The position numbers and the translations under genes were made by a program. From Puteibacter caeruleilacunae (GTDB lineage Bacteria; Bacteroidota; Bacteroidia; Bacteroidales; Prolixibacteraceae): 64,000 nt of DNA. The stretch is taken from positions 60,309-124,308 of the forward strand of contig SJCO01000019.1 in assembly GCA_005217565.1 (NCBI GenBank). Direction: 5' to 3'. The notes beneath the pieces are model-generated. The model worked only from the letters and a program-made list of their open reading frames with translations, was not told the origin of the DNA and did no database searches. Every line of letters starts with the position of its first letter. Position 1 is the stretch's first letter. Of the stretch, positions 1 to 7,940 are shown piece after piece.

Positions 1-1
1 G

Positions 2-253
2 AATATGGGCTTCAAGGATGCTTATATGTTTCGTCCAGGAGGCGTTGTGCCTGAACGTGGTGTTAAATCGAGTACGAAGTTATACAATGCGGTTTACGTT
101 ATTACCCGTCCTTTTTTCTCGTACATGAAGCGCATGAAGTCGATTACTACATCGGTTAGAATAGGTAGAGCAATGATTAATTCATACAACCATCAACAAG
201 CATTGAAGCATCTTGAGGCAGATGATATTAATAAGCTGGCAGAGATTGAGTAA
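2..253 (+). CDS. C-terminal part of an NAD(P)-binding epimerase-like protein (cut by window edge)
   Basis: The reading frame is open from the first bases of the window, so the true start lies upstream and only about 83 residues are visible. The fragment has a FRPGGVVPERG segment followed by an SSTKLYNAVY stretch. This resembles the C-terminal part of small atypical SDR-type NAD-dependent epimerase/dehydratase proteins common in Bacteroidota. The Rossmann glycine motif and catalytic residues are outside the window, so activity cannot be judged. A strong hairpin follows the stop at 269-317. Confidence 0.55.
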   Translation, partial: NMGFKDAYMFRPGGVVPERGVKSSTKLYNAVYVITRPFFSYMKRMKSITTSVRIGRAMINSYNHQQALKHLEADDINKLAEIE

Positions 254-268
254 ATCCTGCTTTAAGGA

Positions 269-317
269 AGTCCTGCTTTGAACTATAGTAGTATTGGCAA
301 CAGTTCAAAGCAGGACT
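269..317 (+). terminator. Perfect 16-bp hairpin after the epimerase-like gene
   Basis: Arms 269-284 and 302-317 are perfect reverse complements (AGTCCTGCTTTGAACT and its complement) around a 17-nt loop. There is no U-tract after it, so it may be a transcript-end stabiliser or a palindromic repeat rather than a classical terminator. The remaining 318-502 holds no gene I can support. Confidence 0.55.
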
Positions 318-502
318 GAAATGTTGATGTTGTCCTTTGTGAAATATTCATACATTATGCTGTCTATTATTTTTACTGCTGCGTAGAATCAGTAGTTTTA
401 TGATTCACATTATCAGAGTGTTGATTTTTTGGCATTATTTTGGTGTATGGGGAGTTGAAGAAGTAAGTTGAAGTACTTCATTTTTGAATTGAAAAATGTA
501 TT

Positions 503-2911
503 ATGTGGAATTATATTCTTAAAATCTCTCTTCGAAATATATTCAGACAGCGACTTTCATCATTGTTGGTGTTTCTTTCGATTTGTACCGGATTAGTGAC
601 CTTTATTTTTGTTTCAAGTTATGTGACTTATGAGAAATCGTATGATACGGTTTTCCCTGGTTACGAGAACATTTATCGCATTACTACCGATGTGTTTGTT
701 GATGACGAGCTGAAGCTTTCAAAGCCGCAATGTGAGCGCTCAGTGGGGACTTCCTTAGTGCAGGCTTATCCTAATGTTGAAACATCGGGATACTTTGTTG
801 GAACAAAATCGGAATATAAAATTGGGGAAAATGTTTTTAGGAATGAAAATACACTTCATGCTTCTCCAGGGATATTGCAAGTGTTTTCAATTGATTTGAT
901 TAGTGGTAATCGTAGCGATGTACTTACTTCTCCTTACAAAGTGCTGGTGTCGGAAAGTTTGGCAAAGATGTATTTTGGTACAGAAAATCCTGTAGGCAAG
1001 ATTGTACACAAGTATCCGGGATATAAGTATACCGTTGAGGGGGTGTTTAAGGATATTCCTTCACAGGCGCATTTTAAGGCTGATATGCTCTTATCTTTTC
1101 ACAATAATATGCACTTACCACCACCATTGAAGAGTGCCTGGGGTGAAGCTAGTTTTTATACGTATATAAAGGTGGATGACCATACGGATATTGCAACATT
1201 GGAAGGGCAGATAAATCAGTTGGTGGCTAAAAATAAGGGTGGTTATTTCGATAAATCCAATACAAAACATCACTATAGTCTGCAGTCATTAAAAGACATT
1301 CACCTTAAGTCGCACATGAAGAACGAAATCACTACAAATAGTAGAACCGATTACCTATATATCTTGTTGGTAGTAGGTTTGCTGATTGTGCTTGCAGCCG
1401 GATTGAATTACTTGTATTTTGCTTTTGTGAATTCGATAGAAAAGGCTGGTAATACAGGGATTCAGAAGATTATTGGTGCTGATAATAGCGTGATTGTGGG
1501 CACCTTATTGACTGAGTCGTTAATTATTCACACAGTCGCAGTTGTGTTCTCGCTATTGTTGAGTATGGTTTTTGCTCCACTGATCTCCAATAGGTTCGGA
1601 ATTAACATCGATTTTAGTCTTTCGAATCATTTTCTTGTGGGTGGCTTAAGTGCTATTGTTATTTGTAGTACTCTGATTAATGGATTGATTCCGGCAATGA
1701 AGCAAAGCTCCATAAAGAGTATTGATTTGCTAAAATTGAAGAAGCAAAAAACTAGTGGGAATGTTTCTTTCCGCCAACTTTTTATCTCGCTACAGTTTGT
1801 GATTGTAATAGCCGTTATAATCGGTATTCTAGGGATTAATAAGCAGATAAATTATTTGGTTGAGAAGGAGAAAGGACTGTCAATTGAGAATAAATTGGTG
1901 GTACGGTCGCCAAGTAATTTGCGGCGGACTTCTGGTCGGATTAATAATCTTGATGCATTTGAGCAGGAATTAATTAGCAATGCCAACATCAAGAATGTTA
2001 CTACAGGAAATACTGTGCCAGGGAATAATGTAGCTTATAATTTTACGTTCTCAGAAATTGGTGGAGATAAGTCGGTGAAAGCTGGTCTGATTATTGGCGA
2101 TAAGAACTTCCTTAGTAGTTATGATATTCCTTTGGTTAGCGGTCAGAATTTTCATGATGGCTCAAAAGGGTGTATCATTAACGAGACTTGTCTGGCACAA
2201 TTGGGATACAACGATGGAGAGCAGGCCATTGGAAAGGAAATACGTTTGGTTGATGATAGCGGATGGCAGGAGTTTACTGCTAAAGTTGTTGGTGTTACTA
2301 AGGATTATAATTTCCAATCGGCAAAAGAGAAAACGGGGGCGATTGTACTACTCGATTGGACCAAAGATATGGTGTGGGGAAACTATACTATTTCATTGAG
2401 TACGGCTGATTATTCAGCTGTGATTCCATTTGTGAAGGAGTGTTTTGAGGCTACCTTTACAAACTATCCTTTTGAGTTCTTTATCCTTGAAGATTCATAT
2501 AATGATGAATTAAAAGGGGAAATGCAGCTGCTTAAAATATTAAAGGTGTTTGTGGTAATTGCGCTAATAATTAGTGTTATAAATCTGTTCTCAATGGCAT
2601 GGCATAATACGTCGGCCAGGGTGAAGGAGATCGGTATTCGCAAAGTAAATGGCGCCAAGATATCTGAAATTCTTAGCATGCTAAATCGCGACTTTATAAA
2701 ATGGATTGCCATTGCTTTTGTGATTGCCTGTCCGATTGCCTATTATGCCATGGATAAATGGCTTGAAAACTTTGCTTATCAAACCAGTCTAAGTTGGTGG
2801 ATATTTGCGTTGGCCGGTATATTTGCTTTTGGAGTTGCCGTTCTAACGGTGAGCTGGCAAAGCTGGAAAGCTGCTACACGTAATCCTGTTGAGGCGTTGA
2901 GGTATGAATAA
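503..2911 (+). CDS. ABC transporter permease, MacB/FtsX type
   Basis: 802 aa. Residues about 18-42 form an N-terminal membrane helix, followed by a large extracytoplasmic MacB_PCD-like domain. Three helices lie around 290-420, a further helix near 430-450 is followed by a second periplasmic domain, and three C-terminal helices lie from about 680 to the end. The last block contains the FtsX-family segment with VKEIGIRKVNGAK and ends in NPVEALRYE, the usual tail of this family in Bacteroidota. Members work with a separate MacB-type ATPase in export or mechanotransmission of peptides, lipoproteins or drugs; no ATPase gene is visible here, so it must be encoded elsewhere or upstream. The ATG fits the start of the first membrane segment. 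Confidence 0.85.
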   Translation: MWNYILKISLRNIFRQRLSSLLVFLSICTGLVTFIFVSSYVTYEKSYDTVFPGYENIYRITTDVFVDDELKLSKPQCERSVGTSLVQAYPNVETSGYFVGTKSEYKIGENVFRNENTLHASPGILQVFSIDLISGNRSDVLTSPYKVLVSESLAKMYFGTENPVGKIVHKYPGYKYTVEGVFKDIPSQAHFKADMLLSFHNNMHLPPPLKSAWGEASFYTYIKVDDHTDIATLEGQINQLVAKNKGGYFDKSNTKHHYSLQSLKDIHLKSHMKNEITTNSRTDYLYILLVVGLLIVLAAGLNYLYFAFVNSIEKAGNTGIQKIIGADNSVIVGTLLTESLIIHTVAVVFSLLLSMVFAPLISNRFGINIDFSLSNHFLVGGLSAIVICSTLINGLIPAMKQSSIKSIDLLKLKKQKTSGNVSFRQLFISLQFVIVIAVIIGILGINKQINYLVEKEKGLSIENKLVVRSPSNLRRTSGRINNLDAFEQELISNANIKNVTTGNTVPGNNVAYNFTFSEIGGDKSVKAGLIIGDKNFLSSYDIPLVSGQNFHDGSKGCIINETCLAQLGYNDGEQAIGKEIRLVDDSGWQEFTAKVVGVTKDYNFQSAKEKTGAIVLLDWTKDMVWGNYTISLSTADYSAVIPFVKECFEATFTNYPFEFFILEDSYNDELKGEMQLLKILKVFVVIALIISVINLFSMAWHNTSARVKEIGIRKVNGAKISEILSMLNRDFIKWIAIAFVIACPIAYYAMDKWLENFAYQTSLSWWIFALAGIFAFGVAVLTVSWQSWKAATRNPVEALRYE

Positions 2912-2936
2912 TTAGTCTTCGCTTGTAATCCTAAAC

Positions 2937-2996
2937 CCTTGAACATCTTTTTCCCATAGCTGTTGTAAAAGTAGCAGCAGTAAAGATGTTTCAAGG
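2937..2996 (+). promoter_or_regulatory. Long hairpin just before the APC permease start
   Basis: CCTTGAACATCTTT (2937-2950) pairs with AAAGATGTTTCAAGG (2982-2996) with one bulge, and inside it GCTGTT can pair with AGCAGC. The 3' arm ends only 8 nt before the ATG at 3005. It could terminate the ABC permease transcript or mask the permease start codon. No U-tract is present. Confidence 0.45.
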
Positions 2997-3004
2997 TTGA
3001 GAAT

Positions 3005-5140
3005 ATGAAAAAACGACGATTAAAAAAGGATTTAGGATTATTTGATGTGTTCGCCATTAGTACTGGCGCCATGTTCAGTTCTGGTTTCTTTTTACTTCCT
3101 GGTATTGCCTCTAATTTCACAGGACCATCGGTGTTTTTGGCGTATTTACTTGCTGGTGTGCTGATATTGCCGGCTATGTTTAGCATTGCTGAAATCTCAA
3201 CTGCCCTGCCTCGATCAGGAGGTGCATACTTTTTCCTGGATAGAAGTCTTGGCCCAATAATGGGGACCATCAGCGGATTGGGTACTTATTTTGCATTGAT
3301 GCTGAAGACTGCTTTCGCGATTATCGGTATAGGTGCTTATGCTGCTATATTTTGGGAGGTGCCGACTAAAATTGTGGCTATTGTTGCTACGCTTTTCTTT
3401 ATGGCTATAAATCTGGTAGGGGCAAAGAAGACTTCCGGCTTGCAAAAGGTATTTGTCGTGTCATTATTGGTTATTTTAGTCACGTTTATTGTCGATGGAC
3501 TATATACCATATTCACTATGGATGACACAGGACAGCAGGCGATTAATGAGCAATTTACGCCGTTTTTCTCCAATGGACTTGGTGGTTTATTTACTACTGT
3601 GGGATTTGTTTTTGTGTCGTACCTAGGCTTAACCAAAATAGCAAGTGTTGCTGAAGAGATTAAGAATCCTGAAAGGAATATCCCTCTGGGGATGATGCTG
3701 TCACTAATTGTTACAGGCTTGATTTATGGTTTAGGGGTGTTTATTATGGTTGCCATTATTGATCAGGAATCGTTGGCTAATGAGATGGCTCCGGCTGCTG
3801 TTGCGGCTTCAAATATTTTTAAGTGGTTACCACCCAACGCTGGAGTTTTGCTGATGTCGATAGCGGCGCTTGCAGCGTTTGCTTCTACTGGTAATGCCGG
3901 ACTATTATCTTCGTCGCGATATCCTTTTGCAATGAGCAGAGATAAATTATTACCTGCAGCACTGTCGAGAATTGGAGGTAAAGGTGCCCCTACGATAGCG
4001 ATATTGATGACCACGGCAATGATCATCTTATTCATCCTATTACTGTCGGAGGAGGGGATTGTTAAACTGGCCAGTACGTTTCAGCTGCTCATATTCATAT
4101 TAATTAATTTCTCGGTTATTGTCTTCCGAAATAGTAAAATCGAATCATACGATCCCGGCTACTTAACGCCTCTTTATCCGTGGATGCAGATTATCGGTAT
4201 TGTTATTTCGTTTATACTGATTATCTACCTTGGATGGATGCCTGTACTCTTTACAACGGGTATTGTTTTGATGGGAGTACTTTGGTTTCATTTCCATGTT
4301 CGAGGGAAAGTGAAGCGAGAAGGTGCAATATTTCATTGGTTTGCGCTGTTGGGTGAGTATCAGTATGATGAGTTGGAAAATGAACTGATGACTATATTAA
4401 AGGAAAAAGGCCTTAGAGAGGGTGATCCTTTTGATGAGACTGTAATTAAGTCTAAAATTAGATTGCTGAAATCATTGACCGATTTTGATGTTGTATTAGA
4501 TAAAGTGTCGGATTACTTCAGTGCAGAATTACAGGAGGATAAGGACACGATTAAGCAAAAGCTTTTCCAGTCGTTGGCCGATGATACTGTCATTACCTTA
4601 CCTGGAGTTCTTGTGTTTCATGCAAGATTCAGGAATGTACTTCATCCTTCGATGCAATTGGTTATCTCAAAAAGTGCTATGGAAGGTGTGCCAGAGCATA
4701 ACGATGATGAACAAAAGTCCCCAATACATATTTGTGTCTTTCTGATAAATACTGATGAAAATCCGAAGCAACAGCTGCGTATGTTATCGCGACTGATTGA
4801 TATTCTTGAACGCGATTCGATTGTGAAGACTTTGCAGAATATGGATAGTCATAGGAAGATCAAGGAGTATATGTTGCAAAATGAACGCTTTGTGAGTATA
4901 AAATTGATAGAAGGCACAGCCCAAGGGGATATGATTGGTCGTCAGTTAAAGGATATTCAACTGCCTAGAGATGTGTTGGTAGCCTTGGTTGAAAGGGATA
5001 ATAAGACCTTCACTCCCAATGGTTCAACAATACTTCTTGCTGATGATGTGCTTACCATACTTGGTGAGGTAAAATCTATTTCAAAGTTGTATAGCGACTA
5101 TATGAGTGCTGAAATAGAACGCCTGGATGATGGGGAGTAA
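3005..5140 (+). CDS. APC-superfamily amino acid permease with C-terminal EIIA-like and TrkA-C-like domains
   Basis: 711 aa. Residues 1-430 hold about 12 membrane helices of the amino acid-polyamine-organocation family, with the first-helix signature SSGFFLLPG and the conserved ALPRSGGAYFF segment in helix 2. A soluble tail of about 280 residues follows. Residues roughly 445-590 resemble a PTS EIIA type-2 fold, and the last about 70 residues have a TrkA-C/RCK_C pattern (RDVLVALVERDNKTFTPNGS then TILLADDVLTILG), a ligand-sensing module usually found on K+ channels and antiporters. The tail probably gates transport allosterically. The substrate is not predictable. The stop abuts the convergent hydrolase gene (5140/5141). 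Confidence 0.82.
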   Translation: MKKRRLKKDLGLFDVFAISTGAMFSSGFFLLPGIASNFTGPSVFLAYLLAGVLILPAMFSIAEISTALPRSGGAYFFLDRSLGPIMGTISGLGTYFALMLKTAFAIIGIGAYAAIFWEVPTKIVAIVATLFFMAINLVGAKKTSGLQKVFVVSLLVILVTFIVDGLYTIFTMDDTGQQAINEQFTPFFSNGLGGLFTTVGFVFVSYLGLTKIASVAEEIKNPERNIPLGMMLSLIVTGLIYGLGVFIMVAIIDQESLANEMAPAAVAASNIFKWLPPNAGVLLMSIAALAAFASTGNAGLLSSSRYPFAMSRDKLLPAALSRIGGKGAPTIAILMTTAMIILFILLLSEEGIVKLASTFQLLIFILINFSVIVFRNSKIESYDPGYLTPLYPWMQIIGIVISFILIIYLGWMPVLFTTGIVLMGVLWFHFHVRGKVKREGAIFHWFALLGEYQYDELENELMTILKEKGLREGDPFDETVIKSKIRLLKSLTDFDVVLDKVSDYFSAELQEDKDTIKQKLFQSLADDTVITLPGVLVFHARFRNVLHPSMQLVISKSAMEGVPEHNDDEQKSPIHICVFLINTDENPKQQLRMLSRLIDILERDSIVKTLQNMDSHRKIKEYMLQNERFVSIKLIEGTAQGDMIGRQLKDIQLPRDVLVALVERDNKTFTPNGSTILLADDVLTILGEVKSISKLYSDYMSAEIERLDDGE

Positions 5141-6145
5141 TTAGATCGCTTCATCTATCCATTGCAGAATTGCTTTCATGGCAACATCATCAATTTCCCT
5201 GTCGGCGCTTTTCTTGGAGCTATTCCATTTGCTATCTCTATAGGTAAGGTAATGATCCATTTTGTCAAGGACTTTTACGGTCATCAACTTGTTGTTGAAC
5301 TCATTTAACCTATTAACTGCATAACTGACATCGATAGCCCCATCGTTTTTCCCAATGATGAATAAGGTGGGTTTATCGATGTTTTTGTATAGCAATTCAC
5401 TGTCGAGTTGAATCATCTCAATAAACTGAGGTTTAGTGTAGGCTTGCGCATAAAAGGTGGAGAAGTTTAGCTTCTTTGATAAGTTGTTACATTGTTTCTT
5501 GATGGCCTTAACCTTTTTTTCTGTTCGGATAACATAGTTGAAGGTGTCAATCAATGTTCTTATCTCTTTAACGGACCTCTTCTCTTTTTCAAATATCTTC
5601 TCTTTATGGAGTCGGTGACTAAATGATCTTCCAGCATTTACCGGAGTTCCCATCTGAACGTAAAAGTCAACATTAGGATGAGTTGCTGATAAGGCAATTG
5701 TGGCTATTCCTCCAAGACTATGACCTATAATTCCAATCTGTTTATTTTTGAGTGCTTGAATGTTTCGCAGGTGCGAAATGCAACAGTTTAAGTCGTTTTT
5801 GAGTGTTCCAAAGCAATAGCTGTATTTACCTTCTGATTTGCCAATTCCTCGTTCATCGAAACGATAAACAGCAATGTTGTTTTGCAATAATTGTTCGGCA
5901 AGTTTAGGGTGAGTGTAACGGGTGTCTTTGCCACTTCCAGCAACGATTATTATGAGTTTTGAAAAATCGTTATTTGGAGTGATTAAGGTTCCTGAAAGCG
6001 TTATCTGGTCATCAGAGTTAGCAAATGCGATTTCCTTGAAGTTGTAGTTTCCCGGTTGATTTATCTTTCTTTCATATTCATAAATAGTCTGACTATTTGC
6101 ACTAAACGCTGCAAGGAGTAGTATTATTAGGATGGTGTTCTTCAT
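5141..6145 (-). CDS. Secreted alpha/beta hydrolase
   Basis: 334 aa with a signal peptide (residues 1-18, cleavage after SANSQ). It has the nucleophile elbow GHSLGG with Ser143, a probable catalytic Asp268 in the NDG segment and His298 in MDHY, so the triad is intact. An FDERGIGKS segment precedes the nucleophile, as in DUF1100/prolyl-oligopeptidase-like esterases. It probably acts as a periplasmic esterase or peptidase of unknown specificity. It is convergent with the APC permease, with no gap between the two stops. Confidence 0.8.
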   Translation of the reverse strand: MKNTILIILLLAAFSANSQTIYEYERKINQPGNYNFKEIAFANSDDQITLSGTLITPNNDFSKLIIIVAGSGKDTRYTHPKLAEQLLQNNIAVYRFDERGIGKSEGKYSYCFGTLKNDLNCCISHLRNIQALKNKQIGIIGHSLGGIATIALSATHPNVDFYVQMGTPVNAGRSFSHRLHKEKIFEKEKRSVKEIRTLIDTFNYVIRTEKKVKAIKKQCNNLSKKLNFSTFYAQAYTKPQFIEMIQLDSELLYKNIDKPTLFIIGKNDGAIDVSYAVNRLNEFNNKLMTVKVLDKMDHYLTYRDSKWNSSKKSADREIDDVAMKAILQWIDEAI

Positions 6146-6410
6146 GTGAGTGTTAATTGTGTTGTTTTTCTATTTTGGTTCCCTAAAATAGACATTTTTC
6201 ACAGAGGAGGTAACACAAAATGCCGACTTTTTACATATGCTATACATACCGAAAAATTGTATAACCTAAATGCAAAATAGTTTAAGTGGTAAGGAGCTAA
6301 ATTGACCGAACTTTGTATCCATAGATGTTGCTATTGTGATATTATAGAAGTATGGTAAAATGACTGAAAACAATAAACGTAGGCATACCATCAAAAAAAT
6401 GTAACTTTAC
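6146..6410. other. Intergenic region between divergent hydrolase and AraC genes
   Basis: This stretch separates the divergent hydrolase (minus) and AraC (plus) genes. I see no ORF with coding character and no RNA gene. A TAACTTTA (6402-6409) close to the Bacteroidota -7 consensus TAnnTTTG lies just before leader copy A and could drive the AraC gene. Confidence 0.4.
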
Positions 6411-6413
6411 AAT

Positions 6414-6514
6414 GAGACGAACATGAATTTTAGCATTCTAAGTTACACACACGAGAATGATAAGATTCATCGAGAGTTCCATCTAATACAATTGAAAATA
6501 GTGAATATAATAAG
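6414..6514 (+). promoter_or_regulatory. Repeated leader hairpin, copy A (before AraC gene)
   Basis: Copy A of a leader that recurs at 10660-10761 and 36335-36453. The left arm 6423-6439 (ATGAATTTTA, G, CATTCT) pairs with the right arm 6454-6470 (AGAATG, A, TAAGATTCAT), with one G.U pair and one G/A mismatch. The 14-nt loop 6440-6453 is AAGTTACACACACG. The conserved GAGTTCC follows, then an AT-rich spacer ending in TAAG directly before the ATG at 6515. It may be a 5'UTR RNA element or a palindromic operator. Confidence 0.7.
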
Positions 6515-7444
6515 ATGAAAGAATTTGTTTTCAATACAATTACAGAAAAGCACGAGCAGAGAAATTATCCTCCTCCAGAGAATCCTTTGTTTTGTGTAAT
6601 GCACAGGAAATTAAGAAAGGGAGAAACGAGGAATTGTACTGACGAAGTAAAGTTAGAAGATGTAAGCATAACTAATGGTTTTTATAGCATCAGTTTAAGC
6701 AACATTATTTCGGGTGAGATTTTGTACGGACGAACCAAATATGACTGTACTAAGGGGACTTTATATTGTTCTGCTCCAGGGCAAACGATGATCTTAAAGG
6801 GAATGGTATTTAACTCTGAAGTATATCAAATTACCTTTCATAAGGATTACTTGGTTGGAAACCATTTGTTTGATAAGATTAAGAAATATAACTACTTTAA
6901 TTATAGTGTAAATGAGGCACTTCACTTATCTCCCAAAGAGGAGAAACTAATAAAGACTATCTTCAAGAATATTAAAATTGAGTATCACAATAATCAGGAT
7001 GAGTTTAGCAAGAAAATAATCCTGAATCAATTGGAGACTTTATTTAACTATATCGACCGATTTTATAAACGTCAATTCCTGAATCGTAAAGATATTAATC
7101 ATGATTTATTTACGCGTTTCGAATATATATTAGACAAGTATTTTGAGACTAACCAATTCGAAGAAACCGGGATTCCTTCAGTTGATTGGTTAGCAAAACA
7201 ATTAGGTGTTAGCTACAGGTATATGAACGATACCATAAAAGCAGAGACCGGAAAAACAGCTGTCGACCAGATTAACTTGTACTTGATTGAGGAAGCTAAA
7301 AACCTATTGCTTGTTCCTGATGCTTCAATCTCAGAAACCGCATATAAATTGGGCTTTGAATATCCCCAATACTTCTCTCGACTGTTTAAAAAGAAAGTTG
7401 GCGTAAGTCCTAAGGAATATATTGAAAATGCCAAAATGAGTTAA
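6515..7444 (+). CDS. AraC-family transcriptional regulator, paralogue 1
   Basis: 309 aa. The N-terminal about 180 residues form a cupin-like sensor (FYSISLSNIISGEILYGRTK). The C-terminal about 100 residues carry the two helix-turn-helix units of AraC regulators, with the family signature ETAYKLGFEYPQYFSRLFKKKVGVSPKEY (long version split here only by length). It is clearly a close paralogue of the regulator at 9504-10427 and more distantly of that at 7924-8835, which suggests tandem duplication. Its ligand and targets are unknown. Leader copy A sits immediately upstream. The stop codon lies inside a terminator-like hairpin. Confidence 0.9.
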   Translation: MKEFVFNTITEKHEQRNYPPPENPLFCVMHRKLRKGETRNCTDEVKLEDVSITNGFYSISLSNIISGEILYGRTKYDCTKGTLYCSAPGQTMILKGMVFNSEVYQITFHKDYLVGNHLFDKIKKYNYFNYSVNEALHLSPKEEKLIKTIFKNIKIEYHNNQDEFSKKIILNQLETLFNYIDRFYKRQFLNRKDINHDLFTRFEYILDKYFETNQFEETGIPSVDWLAKQLGVSYRYMNDTIKAETGKTAVDQINLYLIEEAKNLLLVPDASISETAYKLGFEYPQYFSRLFKKKVGVSPKEYIENAKMS

Positions 7445-7468
7445 TCTGAAATGCTAGTTTCAGATTAA
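7441..7468 (+). terminator. Hairpin overlapping the AraC stop codon
   Basis: TTAATCTGAAA (7441-7451) pairs perfectly with TTTCAGATTAA (7458-7468) around a 6-nt loop. It starts within the AraC stop codon and ends just before repeat element R1. There is no long U-tract, so termination is probable rather than certain. Confidence 0.5.
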
Positions 7469-7471
7469 ACG

Positions 7472-7673
7472 CTCCAGTCCTTCGAATATGAATCAGCCTT
7501 CTGAAAGAAGTAAGGAGATTTAGCAACAGTTGGTTCGTAAAACTGGGAAGCTTCGACCGGAGCGAGAAGATCTCCAGTTGCACTTGACAGCAGCAATAAA
7601 TCGATTGTTTTTTCAGCCAGCCTTGACCTTTTTTCCTCGCTTTTGGGGCAAGCCAATAATGAAGAGCCCGTCC
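7472..7673. repeat. Interspersed repeat R1 (about 200 bp)
   Basis: Nearly gapless match over about 200 bp to 63798-64000 at the other end of the window. Shared landmarks include AGTAAGGAGATTTAGCA, CTGGGAAGCTTCGACCG, AATAAATCGATTG and GCCCGTCCG/GCCTGTCCG. Read on the minus strand, R1 keeps a 75-codon open frame, but R2 has stops in the matching frame, so it is unlikely to encode a conserved protein. Its AT/GC style differs from neighbouring genes. This is probably a dispersed genomic repeat of the lineage. Confidence 0.75.
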
Positions 7674-7778
7674 GGCTTGAGAACAACGTCATTCCTGTAA
7701 TTTGGCTATTCCTTCCAGTAATATGGATACATCTATTGAAATTGTACTCTATATCTTTGTTATATTATTCTGAATATC
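7674..7778. other. Spacer between repeat R1 and leader copy D
   Basis: No gene is seen here. A perfect Bacteroidota -7 hexamer-type motif TATCTTTG lies at 7752-7759, about 20 bp before leader copy D, and is the best promoter candidate for the second AraC gene. A well-placed -33 TTTG is not obvious. Confidence 0.4.
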
Positions 7779-7892
7779 TGTTTACAATCAGTCATGGCAA
7801 GAAGTATACAGATTGTAAACATTATAAGAGTTGTTGATTGTATGCAAGTTTTTTGAACATTCAGTAATCAAACAAATTTAAACAGGTAAAAA
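7779..7892 (+). promoter_or_regulatory. Divergent relative of the repeated leader, copy D
   Basis: TGTTTACAATC (7779-7789) pairs perfectly with GATTGTAAACA (7811-7821) around a 21-nt loop that ends in TATACA. Its arms share no sequence with copies A-C, yet the 3' flank does: a GAGTT block, then TTTTTTGAACATTCAG and TTTAAACAG match the tail of copy C (36396-36453). The conserved flank with fully changed but still complementary arms argues for a common architecture, though the loop is not conserved. Confidence 0.5.
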
Positions 7893-7940
7893 ATGGTTAA
7901 TTTTACTTCTATACGCGACTATCATGAAAGATACATTTAA
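7893..7940 (+). pseudogene. 15-codon remnant of an AraC N-terminus or short upstream ORF
   Basis: ATG at 7893 opens a frame reading MVNFTSIRDYHERYI and then stops. It resembles the start of the regulator at 9504 (MNFKSIADMHEYYK). It sits at the place where the other leaders put their start codon, and it overlaps the true start at 7924 in another frame. The best reading is the stub of a lost AraC paralogue joined to a second one. A translated upstream ORF controlling the AraC gene is also possible. Confidence 0.5.

Noticed and set aside
2779..3270. Minus-strand 163-codon frame as a gene
   Set aside because: Antisense to the ABC and APC permease genes and across their regulatory hairpin; low-quality composition and no domain.
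7465..7692. Minus-strand 75-codon frame as a gene
   Set aside because: It lies wholly over repeat R1, and the partner copy R2 has stops in the matching frame.
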